Assembly (NCBI GenBank): GCA_025506515.1
Contig: CM046458.1
Coordinates: forward strand, 44,216,574 to 44,280,573
Reading direction: 5' to 3'
Length of the DNA stretch: 64,000 bases
Origin: Flaveria trinervia
Lineage: Eukaryota; Streptophyta; Magnoliopsida; Asterales; Asteraceae
Below are positions 33,792 through 45,250 of this stretch, piece after piece. Every line of letters begins with the position of its first letter. Position 1 is the first letter of the stretch. The notes under the pieces were generated by a model. The model did no database searches. It saw nothing but the letters and a program-made list of their open reading frames with translations, and was not told the origin of the DNA. Position numbers and translations under genes: made by a program.

Positions 33792-34607
33792 TGTAAGGTT
33801 TATGTAAAGGCCGATGCACCTAAGACAACCAAAGTCTTCCTGCATGCATACACTATAGTATAGAAGTAGAGATGCTTCGAAAGTTTTACACTATGCACTA
33901 GAAAATATTCTATGTGTAAAATCTTTTGAAGCCAATACCAACATCTTCCGAAGCTTAAAGTGAAGTCTTCCAAAGCTCCAAGGAAAAAGTCTTCTAAAGC
34001 CAAGAAATGAAGACAAATTATCTTTCGAAGACTTTTGAAGACATGCTTTTATGTGATTTACTTTACCATAAAGCTTCACCACTCCCTGCTACAAGTCTGT
34101 TGGCTCACCAACTTTCGTAAGTTGGTCAAAAGGTCGATGCTTTTGGTAAACTATACATTAAGGTCTTAAGTCTGTGTTTTCTACTTTATGTTCTTTTATT
34201 TTTTTTGTAATATATTATGATGTGGGTTATGGCATGTCATAGTCATTAGTCAAAAGGCGAATCTGCATTACGACTTTACATTTGATTTTGTTGTCTAGTT
34301 CAAATGTTTCCTGCTGGCCTTCAAAGCATGGCCGGCTGTAGGATGTAGTATAAGTATCTTAGGTCTTTGTATCTACAGAATATACTTACTAACACTTGTA
34401 AAAGAACTTGAGACCAATATATAGCATACTTGAAAACCAACTTACTTGTGTTGTTTGTTCTTTGCTCTGTCTTATATTTACCTATGTTCTAAGTAATATC
34501 CCAGTGTATTAACCGATTCCCTATTTGATGTGTTAAGTGTTCTAAACATTACTCTCCTTATTGTGTGTTTGTGTTATAAATGACCAATGCTCCTAAACAG
34601 TCCTGCA
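33792..34607 (+). repeat. Copia-2 3' LTR and polypurine tract
   Basis: The polypurine tract agagggag (33782-33789) is followed by TT and the LTR start TGTAAGG. The LTR ends near cagtcctgca at 34607. It has a TATA-like tataag at 34349 and cttccgaag words at 33945-34040. The minus-strand LTR of Copia-5 (37992-38768) is homologous along its length, including start and end. Confidence 0.85.
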
Positions 34608-35689
34608 CCTAGATTGTTCAAACTGTCCAAAGTCAAGGTGTTATTGATAATTTTTCGAGAACTGTAGGAGAAGGGAATAGATTTTATGAGCAGCTCATAG
34701 TTACTATGGTTTTTGCTGATTTTAGGTTAATAATCTTTACTGTTGAAGATGTATATGTCTGATTTTGTTGAAAGTTCATTATTTGATAATGTTCTTGAGT
34801 CTTTAGTTTAGTTGAACAGTGATGAATGTCGATGTTTCAGTGGTTTTAAACATGAATACATATTAGAAGTTGAAGAACTTGCTAGTAGTAACTCAATCTC
34901 CATATCAATCAAGTTTGTTCATTTCTAAGATGGTTTGAAATGAATGCAAGAGCAAAGGATTTAATACCATTTCTCTGTTGATGTGAATCAACAAGGAATG
35001 AGTCAAGGATTATGTAGCGGAATTACATAATCGCATATCATTAATGTTGAATATACTCATAAATGCTTTTAATTAATGATGTAAATAAGTTACAATGAAT
35101 GCTAGGCTCTATCAAGAAACAGTTCTTGACAACTCTGAAACAAATGAAAATCGGAGATTCTAATATTCTCATTATCTCAAAAGTAGGGTATTCTATTCTA
35201 TTTATATGTTGACATAAGGTCTGTACAAAATGACTAAACTACCCTAAAACTATACATTAGAATTCTAGTCTAAGTACAAAAACTTAATCATCATTTCTTT
35301 TGTTCATCCGTATTGACTAATGTAGATGTCTTGTCCTTCATCAACATTCTTTCTTGTCTTTAGCATTAATTTTTTCATCAACATTGACAAATGTGGATGA
35401 AAAACCACTTAACACATTTGTTTATTTATGTATCAGCATTAGTTAATATGGATGAACAAACACTTGACAACATTTGTTTAGACAGTCCACATTTTTATAT
35501 ATGGATGAACAAACACTTGTCAACATTTGTTCTTTGGTCATCCACATGTACAAATATGGATAACCAACACTTGTATTCTATCAACATAGTCTTCACCCAT
35601 ATAACTTCTTGGACTTGAGGGCGTTTAACAACAAAACAACCATTAACCACCTCTTAAATTGGTATGTATGATCCTTTTAGGGTCCAACA
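34608..35689 (-). mobile_element. Tork-like copia remnant: 5' LTR and leader
   Basis: On the minus strand an LTR (35689-34976) starts TGTTGGACCC and ends ...cacatcaaca. A leader follows (34975-34608) with tggtattaaatcc near 34969 as a diverged Met-tRNA primer site. The leader stops at the end of the Copia-2 LTR, so Copia-2 inserted into it. The left flank at 35690 is Copia-5 gag. No coding domain is left inside the window. Confidence 0.75.
34976..35689 (-). repeat. Tork-like LTR (714 bp) with internal repeats
   Basis: The minus-strand TATA box (ataaat on the minus strand, about 35198-35206) is well placed. Between about 35380 and 35600 there are three to four direct repeats of roughly 55 bp with the core atggatgaacaaacacttg. 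The element type is inferred from general LTR look, so the lineage name is tentative. Confidence 0.72.
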
Positions 35690-37877
35690 CAGTCCATTTG
35701 CTTCCTTTTGAGAATATTCTTTCGAAAGTAAGGCCTAACTTGATGACTTTATATCTTCATCCTTATCTTCACAGATGATGTAACAAGCTTCTAAGGATGG
35801 GACTTGCCTTTGGAGTTGGATGGTTTCAGTTATGTATTAGTGTTACATAGTTGATCAACCTTCTTCTCTTTCCTGCGATGATTTGGAAAAGAACTAGAAC
35901 TCCTGGTACTAGAGTTCATAGTTGAGTCTTCAGCCTTTACAACTTCAAACCCAATAAAGATAAATATTTGTTTCAGCCTAGGGTTGAAAATGGCCTTATG
36001 CCTTCCTTGACTTCCTCTTGGCTTTTCTAATCAAGCTCTGCCTCTTGGGCTTGGTCATCCCATCTTCCTTTCTCTACTGTAGAGAATAGTGTCCTTCTTA
36101 GGATGATCTTACTGACTCTTCTCAAAATCATCCTTTACTATCTCCTCTTCATCCTTTTCATCCACAGGCTCTATGAAAGAAAGCTAATCTTCACAAGTTT
36201 CACAACTTGGAGATCTTACAAACAATTGAGTGTGTGGAGCAGCTATCTCAGTAGATCACAGTCCCTACTTATTTTGATAGTAAACTTTTGCATTCAAGGA
36301 TGAGGATATCATCTTCTTAAAGGTCTCTTCTTCAAGAACATATTTCTCTGCCCTGGCTTTGCTGATCACAAGCTCAGCCTGGCATTCGGTAAACTTAGTG
36401 ATGAGAATTTGATCTGAGTCCTGTAGTTGCTATGTTCGTATTTAACAGTGGAAATGGTTTTCTCTAAATATTTGATTGTAAGTTTGCATTCATTTTTAGC
36501 GCTTTTAAAATCATATTTTAAGATGTTTAAGGACTCAATATCAGATCTCATCTCAAATATATGACCTATATCTATTATCATGAGTAACATATTTAGGTGT
36601 ACAAAGAATTTCCAATACCTTGGGTTCCTCATGGTCTACCATAAGTTCTTGGTATAGAGATGCATCCTCAACCTAAAAGCTCCAGTCAATGCTTCTTTCT
36701 TTAATAGGAACTTTAGCTTGCTACTTTGGCTTCTTATTCTGTGTAGTTTTGTTAGTGTGATTTGGTATGGTTTATCCTTGGCCATTATTAGTTATGGGTT
36801 CGTTGCACTATCTAGCGAAGTGTCCTATTTGGTTACAGTTATAATGCTTCACTTTGCTTTTGTCCAACCCAAACCTTCCATTGGCTGCATTGCTAAGAAA
36901 ATTCCACCTTGTCCTCTTACAGAACTTCTTGGATTTGTGAGTGAGAAAAGCCAACTACTGCACTATATCTATGTACTCCAGATCATTTGAAAGGATACAA
37001 TCTAGGTCTTCAAGGGTGAAGAGAAAGTTGGTTGTGCTTTCATCAGCAGATGCAAAGGCTTGTGAAGAGCTTGCCTATTAGAATAGGCTTCCTTAGGTGT
37101 AGGTCTCTCTTGGTGTGTCTAGGAAGGTGATGAAATGTTCCTTTTGTGAGTGGTCAAGGTAGTAGATGAGATGATGTTGTGGTTCTCTTTAATCCCTTTC
37201 AACCACATGAAGGGCTGAACTCTGCTGATTGCTGGAGTAAGAAGATAGATTTTGCATGTTAATCTCCATGTGTTAATCAATAAGGATACCACAAAACATA
37301 GAAAGAGTAAAAGTCATAAGGTTCTCAATTCTCTTGATAACAACACAATAGTGTGTCCATTGTCTAGAAATAGGGGACATGAACTTCCTTACAATATCCC
37401 TGTTCTCAAGAGTTACTTCAACATCCATTAGAGTATCTATAATCTCAACAAACCTGAAGAATTGTTCAGTCATAGTTTAGCCAGTCTTGTAGGTGAAGTC
37501 CTGAAACTACTACTTCAAGAGGTCCTTCTTGTTCTCTTTTGCTTTAGTAGACCTCTCATACATGAAGTTCAGTGCAACCCATAGTTGCTTAGCAGTTCTG
37601 CACTTCTTGAAGCCTCTGTATACGGAGGTTGGAAGAGCATTTTGGAGGGAATTCATGGCTTTCTAATCTATATCTATCTTCTTTCTATCTTTTTAAGAAT
37701 AATAAGCTACCTTCTTTTGTATCATACCAACTCGAGCAGTAGCTGAAGAGGTGCTTGTGTATGAGGTCTAGAGAAAACAGACTCCCACATCATATAGTCT
37801 TGAGACTTGATGAAGCCTTCCATTCTTTGGCACCAAGTATCAAAATCTTCAGGAAAGATCAGTGGTGACTTTTTCAT
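35690..37877 (-). pseudogene. gag: Copia-5 gag (broken)
   Basis: It starts MKKSPLIFPEDFDTWCQRME, a typical copia gag N-terminus, then FIKSQDYMMWESV. The block VEIIDTLMDVEVTLENRD (37273-37473) matches Copia-2. The zinc knuckle at about 36810-36860 reads HYNCNQIGHFAR, with the first Cys lost and a stop before the last. The C-terminal linker runs to 35690. Stops and frame changes throughout. Confidence 0.85.
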
Positions 37878-37969
37878 GGTACCAGTTTCCATATAAGCCT
37901 TTGTAAGAGCTGGCGTTTGAGATGTTAAGTGTTTTAAAATTTAAAATGTAGAGATCATATTATTAGGAG

Positions 37970-37989
37970 CCTGGAATGCTCTAATACTA
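37970..37989 (-). promoter_or_regulatory. Copia-5 primer-binding site
   Basis: On the minus strand the sequence tagtattagagcattccagg follows the LTR end by two bases. It is a diverged TGGTATCAGAGC-type site. Confidence 0.7.
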
Positions 37990-37991
37990 AA

Positions 37992-38768
37992 TGTAGGATT
38001 GTTAGGCGAGGTCAATACAATCAATCTAATAATAATGAGAGTGTTAGAACACTTAACATATCAAATCCGGACCATGACATTATTTATGATACTAAGAACA
38101 CAAGCAAATTAAGAGAGAAACTAAGAAGAAGAACATATAAGTATGGTTTCCAAGAGTGTTGTATATTTCTCTCAAGTTCTTTTACAAGTGTTACAAAGCA
38201 TGGAAAGAAATAAAAGGACCTGAGTTACTCTATACTACATAGGACAGCTAGACATACTTTGAAGGCTAGCTACAAATGCTAATCTAGATAACAAGATCAA
38301 TGTAATGTCAAAAGGCAGATTGTCTTTTGACAATTGACTATGAAAATGCATAGCTCACATCCTAATATATTACTAAAATGATAAAGATGCATATTATAGA
38401 CTCAAGACCTTAATGTAAAGTTGCAAAAGCATGGATCTTTTCACAAACTTATGCAAGTTGGTGAGTCTTCAGAGTTGTAGTGGAAAGTGGGTTAGCTTTA
38501 TGCAAAAGTACATCTGAGGAAAGCATATAATCATCTTTTATCAGAAGAAATTAGTCTTCATATCATTAGCTTTGGAAGACTTTGTCTTCAAAGCTTTGAA
38601 AGACTTCATTTTTGGATATGGAAGATTTGGTCCTTGGCATTGGAAGATTTTCAACGTAGAATATTTTTCTATACAATATGTTAATCCTACGAAGCACCTT
38701 CTTCTTTGTACAAAGTGCATGCATGTAGGAAACACTTTGGTTGCATCTACCATTCTATTAACCTTACA
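37992..38768 (-). repeat. Copia-5 5' LTR
   Basis: On the minus strand it starts TGTAAGGTTAATAG and ends CAATCCTACA. It aligns with 33792-34607. Plus-strand frames at 38572-38772 are shadows. The flank to the right (ttgac at 38769) would be the target duplicate. Confidence 0.85.
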
Positions 38769-39179
38769 TTGACTATTAACTCGAAAGTTCAATTAACAGT
38801 GACTTGGACTATGTTTAATACTTTAGGCATGTATAGATGCATGATGTACTTATGAATGTTTGATTTAGGCCTAGAGTGGACTAGTGGGACTTAGAATTGT
38901 TGACAACCGGATGTTTACTAGATTTGACATAACATGATGACTCAATGCCTTGGATACTAATAAAAACTTGTAAAACGTAAAATAATAAAATTTATGTTTA
39001 AAATGAAACAAAAGAGGAATATGGTTAGACTTCGTCTAAACTCTAGTAAAAAGACATGATTTTTTTCAACAATGGAATACTTATGAGGTTGATTTTTGTT
39101 TAGTAACCTCCCTATACTCTATCTAATGACTTACGAGTTGTCAAATAATCATACAACTGGATCAAGGTTGATTTTTGTT
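38769..39179. other. Unassigned AT-rich stretch
   Basis: No gene seen. It contains a 28-bp direct repeat, aggttgatttttgtttagta plus acctccct, starting at 39086 and 39165. The unit is itself bounded by gaggtt and aacctc, so it can form a short hairpin. It may be the 3' end or LTR of the element that supplies the minus-strand frame to its right. Confidence 0.5.
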
Positions 39180-40110
39180 TAGTAATCTCCCTCATAGTTG
39201 TTCCCAGAGGCCATATTTTGGTAGGGATAACATCCCTTGGTTAATTGTTTTGTTTGTTGTTTAGCAGATGGATAAGGAGCCCTAATACTGAATTTAGCAC
39301 CAGTTTCCAATTCAACCTTCATAAAATAATGCATCATGTTTATTATATTAGTCATAGTTCTTTCCTGCAATTCATAAGGCTTATAACTCTAGGTTTACAA
39401 CCAACACATCATGTTATACTTGGTGAGATTTTTGATATCTTAGTGACCCAATTCATGCTTTATCTTCTGGATTGATTGATACTTTGTAAATGTTTCACAG
39501 TTGCACACTAGTAACACAACTCTTGCTATAACAAATTCTTTTAATACTTTCTCCAGCTCATCCATATTCATTCTCTCTAACATGTCATAATGAAAACCAT
39601 TGTTCATTAGGTCCATGAACATGGATTATTTAGCTCTTTCTTCAAATATGTCTTCAGTAGAATGTAGTTCATCAAACATTCCTTCTTTAGTAGCCTTTTG
39701 AGTCTCAACCTTTGTTAATTCTTCACACTCAGCATCACTGTTTTGTTCAATGTGTTCAATTGGTTTGAGAGTAGATAGATCTGCTGATGGAGTGTGCTTA
39801 GGAGATATAACTTTTGTTTACTTGGGAGAATATTCGAGTGCAAATACTTTATTATTAATGGGTTTTGTTCTCTTTGGTGGATCTTCTTCTATCATTCCTC
39901 TCACATACTTTCTCTTTATGTCATACTTGATGGTTGGTTCATTTGACTTTATCAATGGAAAGTTAGCAACAAGTGATGTTATTAGTTGAGCAACTTCTAG
40001 GATTGGTCTTAGATGAACATCCAATTCTTGTAGAGACACATTCTTCTTTAGAGCTTCTATTTCTTCTCCTTTTTTGCTTATAGTAGATATGATTAGTTGG
40101 ATCAAATAAG
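39180..40110 (-). pseudogene. Unidentified broken minus-strand reading frame
   Basis: Read on the minus strand from about 40105, one can follow MIQLIISTISKKGEEIEALK, then LRPILEVAQLITSLVANF, a stop, a Glu/Thr-rich stretch, a stop, MDLMNNGFHYDMLERMNMDE, further stops and finally YPYQNMASGNNYEGDY (about 39180). The pieces stay largely in register, which suggests a once-continuous protein of 300 or more residues. A purine-rich gagggaga follows the end. I do not recognise the protein; a third ORF or gag tail of a retroelement is plausible. Confidence 0.4.
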
Positions 40111-40111
40111 G

Positions 40112-40836
40112 CTAGTGCAACCAACACAAACACTTAGACAATTTTGGTGCAACTGATAAAGAACTTACGAAGGAAAATGCTTAGCTTCCAAAAGTCAAGT
40201 CTGAAAGGGCATCCGAAGAGGAACTCTAACTTCCAAAGACAATTTCTTCCTTCTTCTGAAGTTCAACACTTAGAAGAATTTGAGAAAGTGACTTTCGAAG
40301 CATGAAATCCTAAAGAACATCTCAAGCATCAGAAGAAGTAGCCTCTTCCTAAGTAAAAGTAGATTCGGAAGAACATGTTGTTCTAAAGCCAGTTAACCTT
40401 TGGAAGAACCTACTATGAACCAGTGGACATAAGTATTTTCTCTCTAACACACCACTGCAACCTCTGAGATACTGCATGGCGCTTTCCCATGCTCATATAG
40501 TTGACCCTACTTTATTCCACTATTTATTCGTTATCAGTTAGTATAGTTACCAACATTAGTTAGTGATAAAAGGTAAGTCAAGGACATGTCATAACTACCA
40601 AATCTTAGATAGTATTTTATCTAAGATACCTTACATCTAGCAATGTTGTTTTTGTTTAGTCATAAGTTTCCAGCTAGTATCAAAATATAACCGGCTACAG
40701 ATAGTAGTATATATAATTTCTCATTGTAACTCATTAGATATGCTCGTAAGATTATTCTAATAAAGACTACAAACGGTTGGATATGGATAGCAAAGCTATG
40801 ACTATTTTGATGACCACCATACTCAACTCTGTTATG
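40112..40836 (+). repeat. Copia-6 5' LTR (diverged, edges approximate)
   Basis: Segments such as gtttccagctagtatc, ccggctacagatagtag and tatataattt (40665-40720) align with the middle of the Copia-2 LTR (gtttcctgctggcctt, ccggctgtaggatgtag). Its U3 has ccgaagag-type words like the other family members. A primer-like tggttttgagcattgccag is at 40839. The start is estimated. Confidence 0.55.
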
Positions 40837-40914
40837 GTTGGTTTTGAGCATTGCCAGTCAACCAAATAACCCTTTCATGGTTTGACTCAATTGAATTGAA
40901 GCTCAAATGACTCC

Positions 40915-43180
40915 AAAAAAGATTCTCTAAAACAACAATTTGAAAACTTCACTTATATTGCTCGAGAGACCCTTAGCCAGCAATACTTCGGGTACATGGA
41001 TCTTATTTTATCCCCCCAGCCTGTGCGAATTACTCTTGAGATGAGAGATCTCTCAAGAAAGTGCATGAGTGCACTTTCAAATAAGTGGACTTTATACCGT
41101 GTCTATATCAAGATGATCAAGAACTTGAACTTTCTCACTATGACTGACCTATATGGCATCCTTGATGGATATCGTGTAGAGATGGAGCACAAGAGAGGCC
41201 ACCAGGTGAGCAGACCCTCAAGCCTTCCTACTAACAACGCTTTAATGGTTGCTAAAGGCTCAAGACGCCCTCAACCTAAGTAGTACTTGACTTAATCCTA
41301 GCCACCATCCTATTCCACTGAGCTATATATCACCTTTCCTCAGACTCCAAGGTCTCAACAGGCTTAGTCAAGTTCATTCAAAGAAAGTTGTGACTTTGTC
41401 TCAGGAAATTACCATTCTAGTCATTTTCAGTTCTACTTTGATGATGTAGAATGATTTAGCCTGGATGATTTTGAATACATGGAAATTGTCCAACATATGG
41501 CTCTTTTAACTTACAGGGCGAACAAATTCTTTAACAGAACTTAAAGGCAATTTCCTCAAAACATAACTAATAGGAAGTTTGGATTTGAGAAGACAAAGGC
41601 CAAGTGTTTCAACTGTAACCAGCTTGGCCACTTTTACAGGGAATGCAAGCCTCCCAAATCCAATCCAAGAACCACTCAAGCCTCCACACATCCTACCACA
41701 CACAAAGCTGCTGAAAAGCTAACTGAACAACACACATCTATTGTTGCTCAAAAGGTTGATTGGAGCATCATAGTACATGATGTGACTCATAATCAAGCAT
41801 TGATGGCTAAACTGATAACAGTAAGGTATTTGAACACCTCTATACTCCAGGTTGCATTATTAAATAAAAAGAGTCAGGACTATAATATGGAAATTAAATC
41901 TAATATTGAGTATTTAAAAATCCTTAAAAGTGAATATAAAAAGGCTGAATCTAGATATAAAATGAAATTTTTAAGAGTTAGAGAAAATTGTGTCCTCTTT
42001 AAAACATGAACACACCAACGATATGACTAAAATCAAAGATCTAATCTCCAAATTTATTAAGGCTCAAGGCCAGCTAGTAATAGTTGTGGCTCAAGCCAGG
42101 AAGCACGTTATGTTTTATAAAAACTGCCAACCCATCATTGCATCATCCTCCTATTCAAAGATTTGCTATTAAAACAAAGGAGGGTTAGGTTAATGAAATT
42201 ACTCCACCACACTCTTATGAGTCTATCAGACAACCAGGACGTGGAACTGTACAGCAAGAGGTTCAAACTACAAACCCACCACTCCATGAGTTGAAGAATG
42301 ATGCAATAATGGAGACCATCACTGGGAAGGACCAAACAACACAACAATTTCCCAACAATGATAAATCAACCCCTAACCACCAAAGCTAGAACAAACAGAG
42401 CCGAGGTAGCCAGAAAAACTACCAAGAAAGTGGTTGAGTCTAAGCTAAAGATAGACACAAAGCAAAAAAGGTGTATTTATTTCAACCAAATTCCAAGTGA
42501 CTGGAAACTCTAATCCAAGAAAGGAGTGTAGTACTAGCACTCCTTTCCTGCTAAAGGATCAAAAGTTAATAGGGATGACTTTTGATGTAGACAAGAATGC
42601 AAGAAACAACACTGTTCACATCCCATAAAGATTAACATTGCATGCATAATGTATGGTCTATAAAAGCATATGGCTAAATATTGTTACTACAATCTAGTAA
42701 GCGCACATTATGCAAATAATATTATGAAAGAGGAGCCAAGGAGGGTTTCACATTTGGACCCTATCACATAGTTAATATGATGATGAAAATAAAACCTTTT
42801 TCTGAAGCAAAGTTGCTCTTGGAAGACTCTAATTCATCTGAAGGGAAAATAGCTTCAGAAGACAAGCCAAAAAATCAAAAGAACAACAGATATCCTTTGA
42901 AACGTTCCGAGGAGAAGGTTGCTTTGGAAGAAAAGGTGGTGAAAGCTTTTTCCGAGAAGAAAAAAGCCTCGGAAGTATGCTATGAAGCTCAATCTTGAAC
43001 AAGCTCATCTACACTAATCAGCTAAGGGATAGAATAGAAGATTAGACAAGATGCTACAGCCCAAACCTCTTCTTTATAGACATCTTTTGAACCCCTCTCT
43101 GATGCACTTTGGTTCAATTATGTCATCCTCATGGAAGAGCCCAAGACCAGCAAGGCTTGGGTTTCTAATAATAACTAACT
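40915..43180 (+). pseudogene. gag: Copia-6 gag (N-terminus missing)
   Basis: It begins at DSLKQQFENFTYIA, equivalent to the middle of Copia-2 gag, so 5' gag was deleted against the leader. An open stretch at 40996-41283 covers LILSPQPVRITLEMRDLSRK. The intact zinc knuckle CFNCNQLGHFYREC is at about 41608-41650. NQALMAKL follows at 41795. The C-terminal Glu/Lys/Ser-rich linker (42777-42998) leads to KAWVSNNN then TAA (43176-43178). Confidence 0.83.
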
Positions 43181-43198
43181 TTTTTACCTTTTGTGCAG
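43175..43198 (+). promoter_or_regulatory. Candidate 3' splice site at Copia-6 gag/pol junction
   Basis: CTAAC (43175-43179) overlaps the gag stop. A pure pyrimidine run and ttttgtgcag end at 43198, followed by GG. This is the same layout as the other three elements and has the best polypyrimidine tract of the four. Confidence 0.48.
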
Positions 43199-43440
43199 GG
43201 ACATCCACATGACAAGAATAACTAAATGTAAATTGTAGACAGTGGAGGCGCTAGGCCATGACTGGGAACAAATCTCTTTTTTAATAATTTTAACATTTTG
43301 ATAGAGGTCCTGTTTAATTTGGAGGTGAGACCGGAGGAGACACTTCACGTGGGGGAAGTGTATCCAATGGCATATTAACAGGCGACATAGTAAACTTTGT
43401 CAAATAGCTTGAACAAAATCTTTAGTGTTTCTTAATTCTA
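43199..43440 (+). pseudogene. Copia-6 protease (broken)
   Basis: The active site reads IVDSGGARPMTGNKSLF (about 43233-43280), with DSG intact. Frame changes surround it, and only the first half of the domain is recognisable. Confidence 0.75.
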
Positions 43441-43599
43441 TGACCAAAAGCACAAAATGTTTTCACAGTTAATGAATGCATTATCCTTAAACCCGAGATG
43501 ACAATTCAACAAGAATTGGTGCTTCTTAGATCACCTGGGAAAGGGGATATGTACAAGCTGGATATTAACAATGCTTACCCATTGGGTGAACTAACATGG

Positions 43600-45250
43600 T
43601 TCTTTCCAGAGCTGATGGTGATAAGTTAACTTTATGGCATAAACGAATGTGTCATGTCAATTTTAAAACCATGAATAAATTGTTTAAAAGTAACTTTGTG
43701 CATGGTGTGCCTAAAAAGTAATTGTTCTGTTGAGACAACTATGTTGCATGAATGAAAGGAAAGCAACATAGATTGTCTCAAAAATCTAAAGAAGTTAACT
43801 CTATCACCATTCCATTAAACTTACTGCATATCAATCTATTTGGTCCCACAAGTACAATGATCATTGGAAGGATATCATATTGCCTTGTGATTATTGATGA
43901 TTTTACTAGATCTATATGAGTATTCTTTTTCATAACTAAGGATGAAATAGCTGAAACTTTAAAATCTTTTATTCTTAAAATTGAAAATTGATCACAAGGT
44001 TAAGAGGATTAGAAGTGATCAAGGAACTAAGTTTAAGAATCAAGTTCTTTACTCATTTTGTAACTCAAGAAGGATTTCTAGAGAAGATAGTGCTCCCAGA
44101 ACTCACGAAGAAAATGGTGTTACAAAGAGGAGAAATAGGACACTTACTGAGGTTGCTCAAACTATTTTAGGTGATTCAAACCTACCTCTAAAATTATGGG
44201 TAGAGGCAGTGAACACTACATCCTATGTGGAGAATAGAGTTCTTGTAGTTAAGCCACATGGAAAAACCCCTTATGACTTATGGAACAACAGGCCAACGTT
44301 ATTTGGATTTCATAGCTTCTATGTCAGCAGGTGTACCATACTTAACACAAAGGACAATTTCGAAAATTTTGATGAAAAGTTGGATGATGCTATCTTTGTT
44401 AGATATTCCTCTACCTTTATTGCTTATAGAGTGTATAACATTAAAAATCAACAATTTTAGGAATCATCCAACATTCTTGTTAATGAGCACACTCCTTGTG
44501 TTATGGGAATGGCTCAGATCACATCTTTGTTTTAGAATTGTTTCCAAACTATTTTAAACCTTCTTGTGAGAATGATTCAATTGGAATAGGTACTTAAGGT
44601 GATTCTGATGATGGCCAACTGTTTGACTTACGCAAACTCTTCCAAGTTCTCTAAGAGTTGTTAAAAATCTAGTTTCCATAACTAGCAGAACTGATAGTAT
44701 AACTAACTCAAGAACTATTGAAGCTTCAATAAGTTGTCAACAACGTGAGCCTCAAAACTCATCAGATGATAACGTACAACACCAAGCTGATGGAAGTACC
44801 ACTTTCAAGGAACATGCAACTATTAATGATACTTCATAGCTAAATGATAATGATGTTGGTTCTCCTACACTCAATCTTTTCTCATTGAATGAATATGAAA
44901 CATCAGCTAGGCCAAGTGTTCAAAACCCTAAGCAAAACATTTCCAATTTGAATCTATCTATGCAACTGGATGTGATATCTAGGCTCAAGATTCACAACAC
45001 TCATCCAACTGAGAACATTATTGGAGATGTCTATAAAGTTGTGAGAACAATGGGACAAACTCATAAAGGGAATGTATGCTTGTACTCATGCTTCCTGTCT
45101 TTGATGGAGCCAAAGAAGGTAGAAGAAGCCTTTAAAGATAGTAGTTGGATTTAATCAATGAAAGAGGAATTGCTTCAATTCAAGAGAAAAAAGGTTTGGA
45201 CCCTATGTCGACTACTCTCAACTACCAATAGGCACAAAATGGGTATTCAG
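43600..45250 (+). pseudogene. Copia-6 integrase and RT start (inactive)
   Basis: The zinc domain has KRMCHVNFKTMNKL. The first catalytic residue is Asn in HINLFGP (about 43828), where relatives have Asp. The second is present in RIRSDQGTKF (about 44010). The third is Lys in GVTKRRNRT, where relatives have Glu (about 44118). An open frame runs 43981-44460. After a linker, NIIGDVYKVVRTMGQ and EPKKVEEAFKDSSWI (45015-45154) mark the RT start, which is then truncated. Confidence 0.85.

Larger units (their letters stand above)
18281..34607 (+). mobile_element. Copia-2: SIRE-type copia, interrupted by Copia-3
   Basis: It runs from mid-gag (cut by Gypsy-1 at 18281) through protease and integrase to 22479, is interrupted by Copia-3, and resumes near 29598 with the post-pol spacer, third ORF, polypurine tract and 3' LTR (33792-34607). 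RT and RNase H are missing. Its gag is clearly homologous to minus-strand Copia-5, and their LTRs match. The 5' LTR and gag N-terminus should lie left of the window, beyond Gypsy-1. Confidence 0.85.
35690..38768 (-). mobile_element. Copia-5: inverted relative of Copia-2 (LTR and gag)
   Basis: On the minus strand an LTR (38768-37992) is followed by a primer site (about 37989-37970), a leader, and gag from the ATG ending at 37877. It is interrupted at 35689 by the Tork-like element. Gag and LTR are homologous to Copia-2 on the other strand. Pol should lie beyond the nested elements, left of the window. Confidence 0.88.
40112..45250 (+). mobile_element. Copia-6: truncated SIRE-type copia related to Copia-2
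   Basis: A diverged 5' LTR and primer site are followed by gag lacking its N-terminus, then protease, integrase and the first residues of RT. Homology stops near 45250 (after RT block KWVF-like cacaaaatgggtattc). There is no RNase H, third ORF or 3' LTR. Gag and integrase resemble Copia-2 and Copia-5. Confidence 0.8.

Noticed and set aside
34098..34607. Copia-2 LTR starting at 34098 (TGTTGGCTCACC)
   Set aside because: Homology with the Copia-5 LTR continues upstream to 33792, where a polypurine tract and TG start are present.
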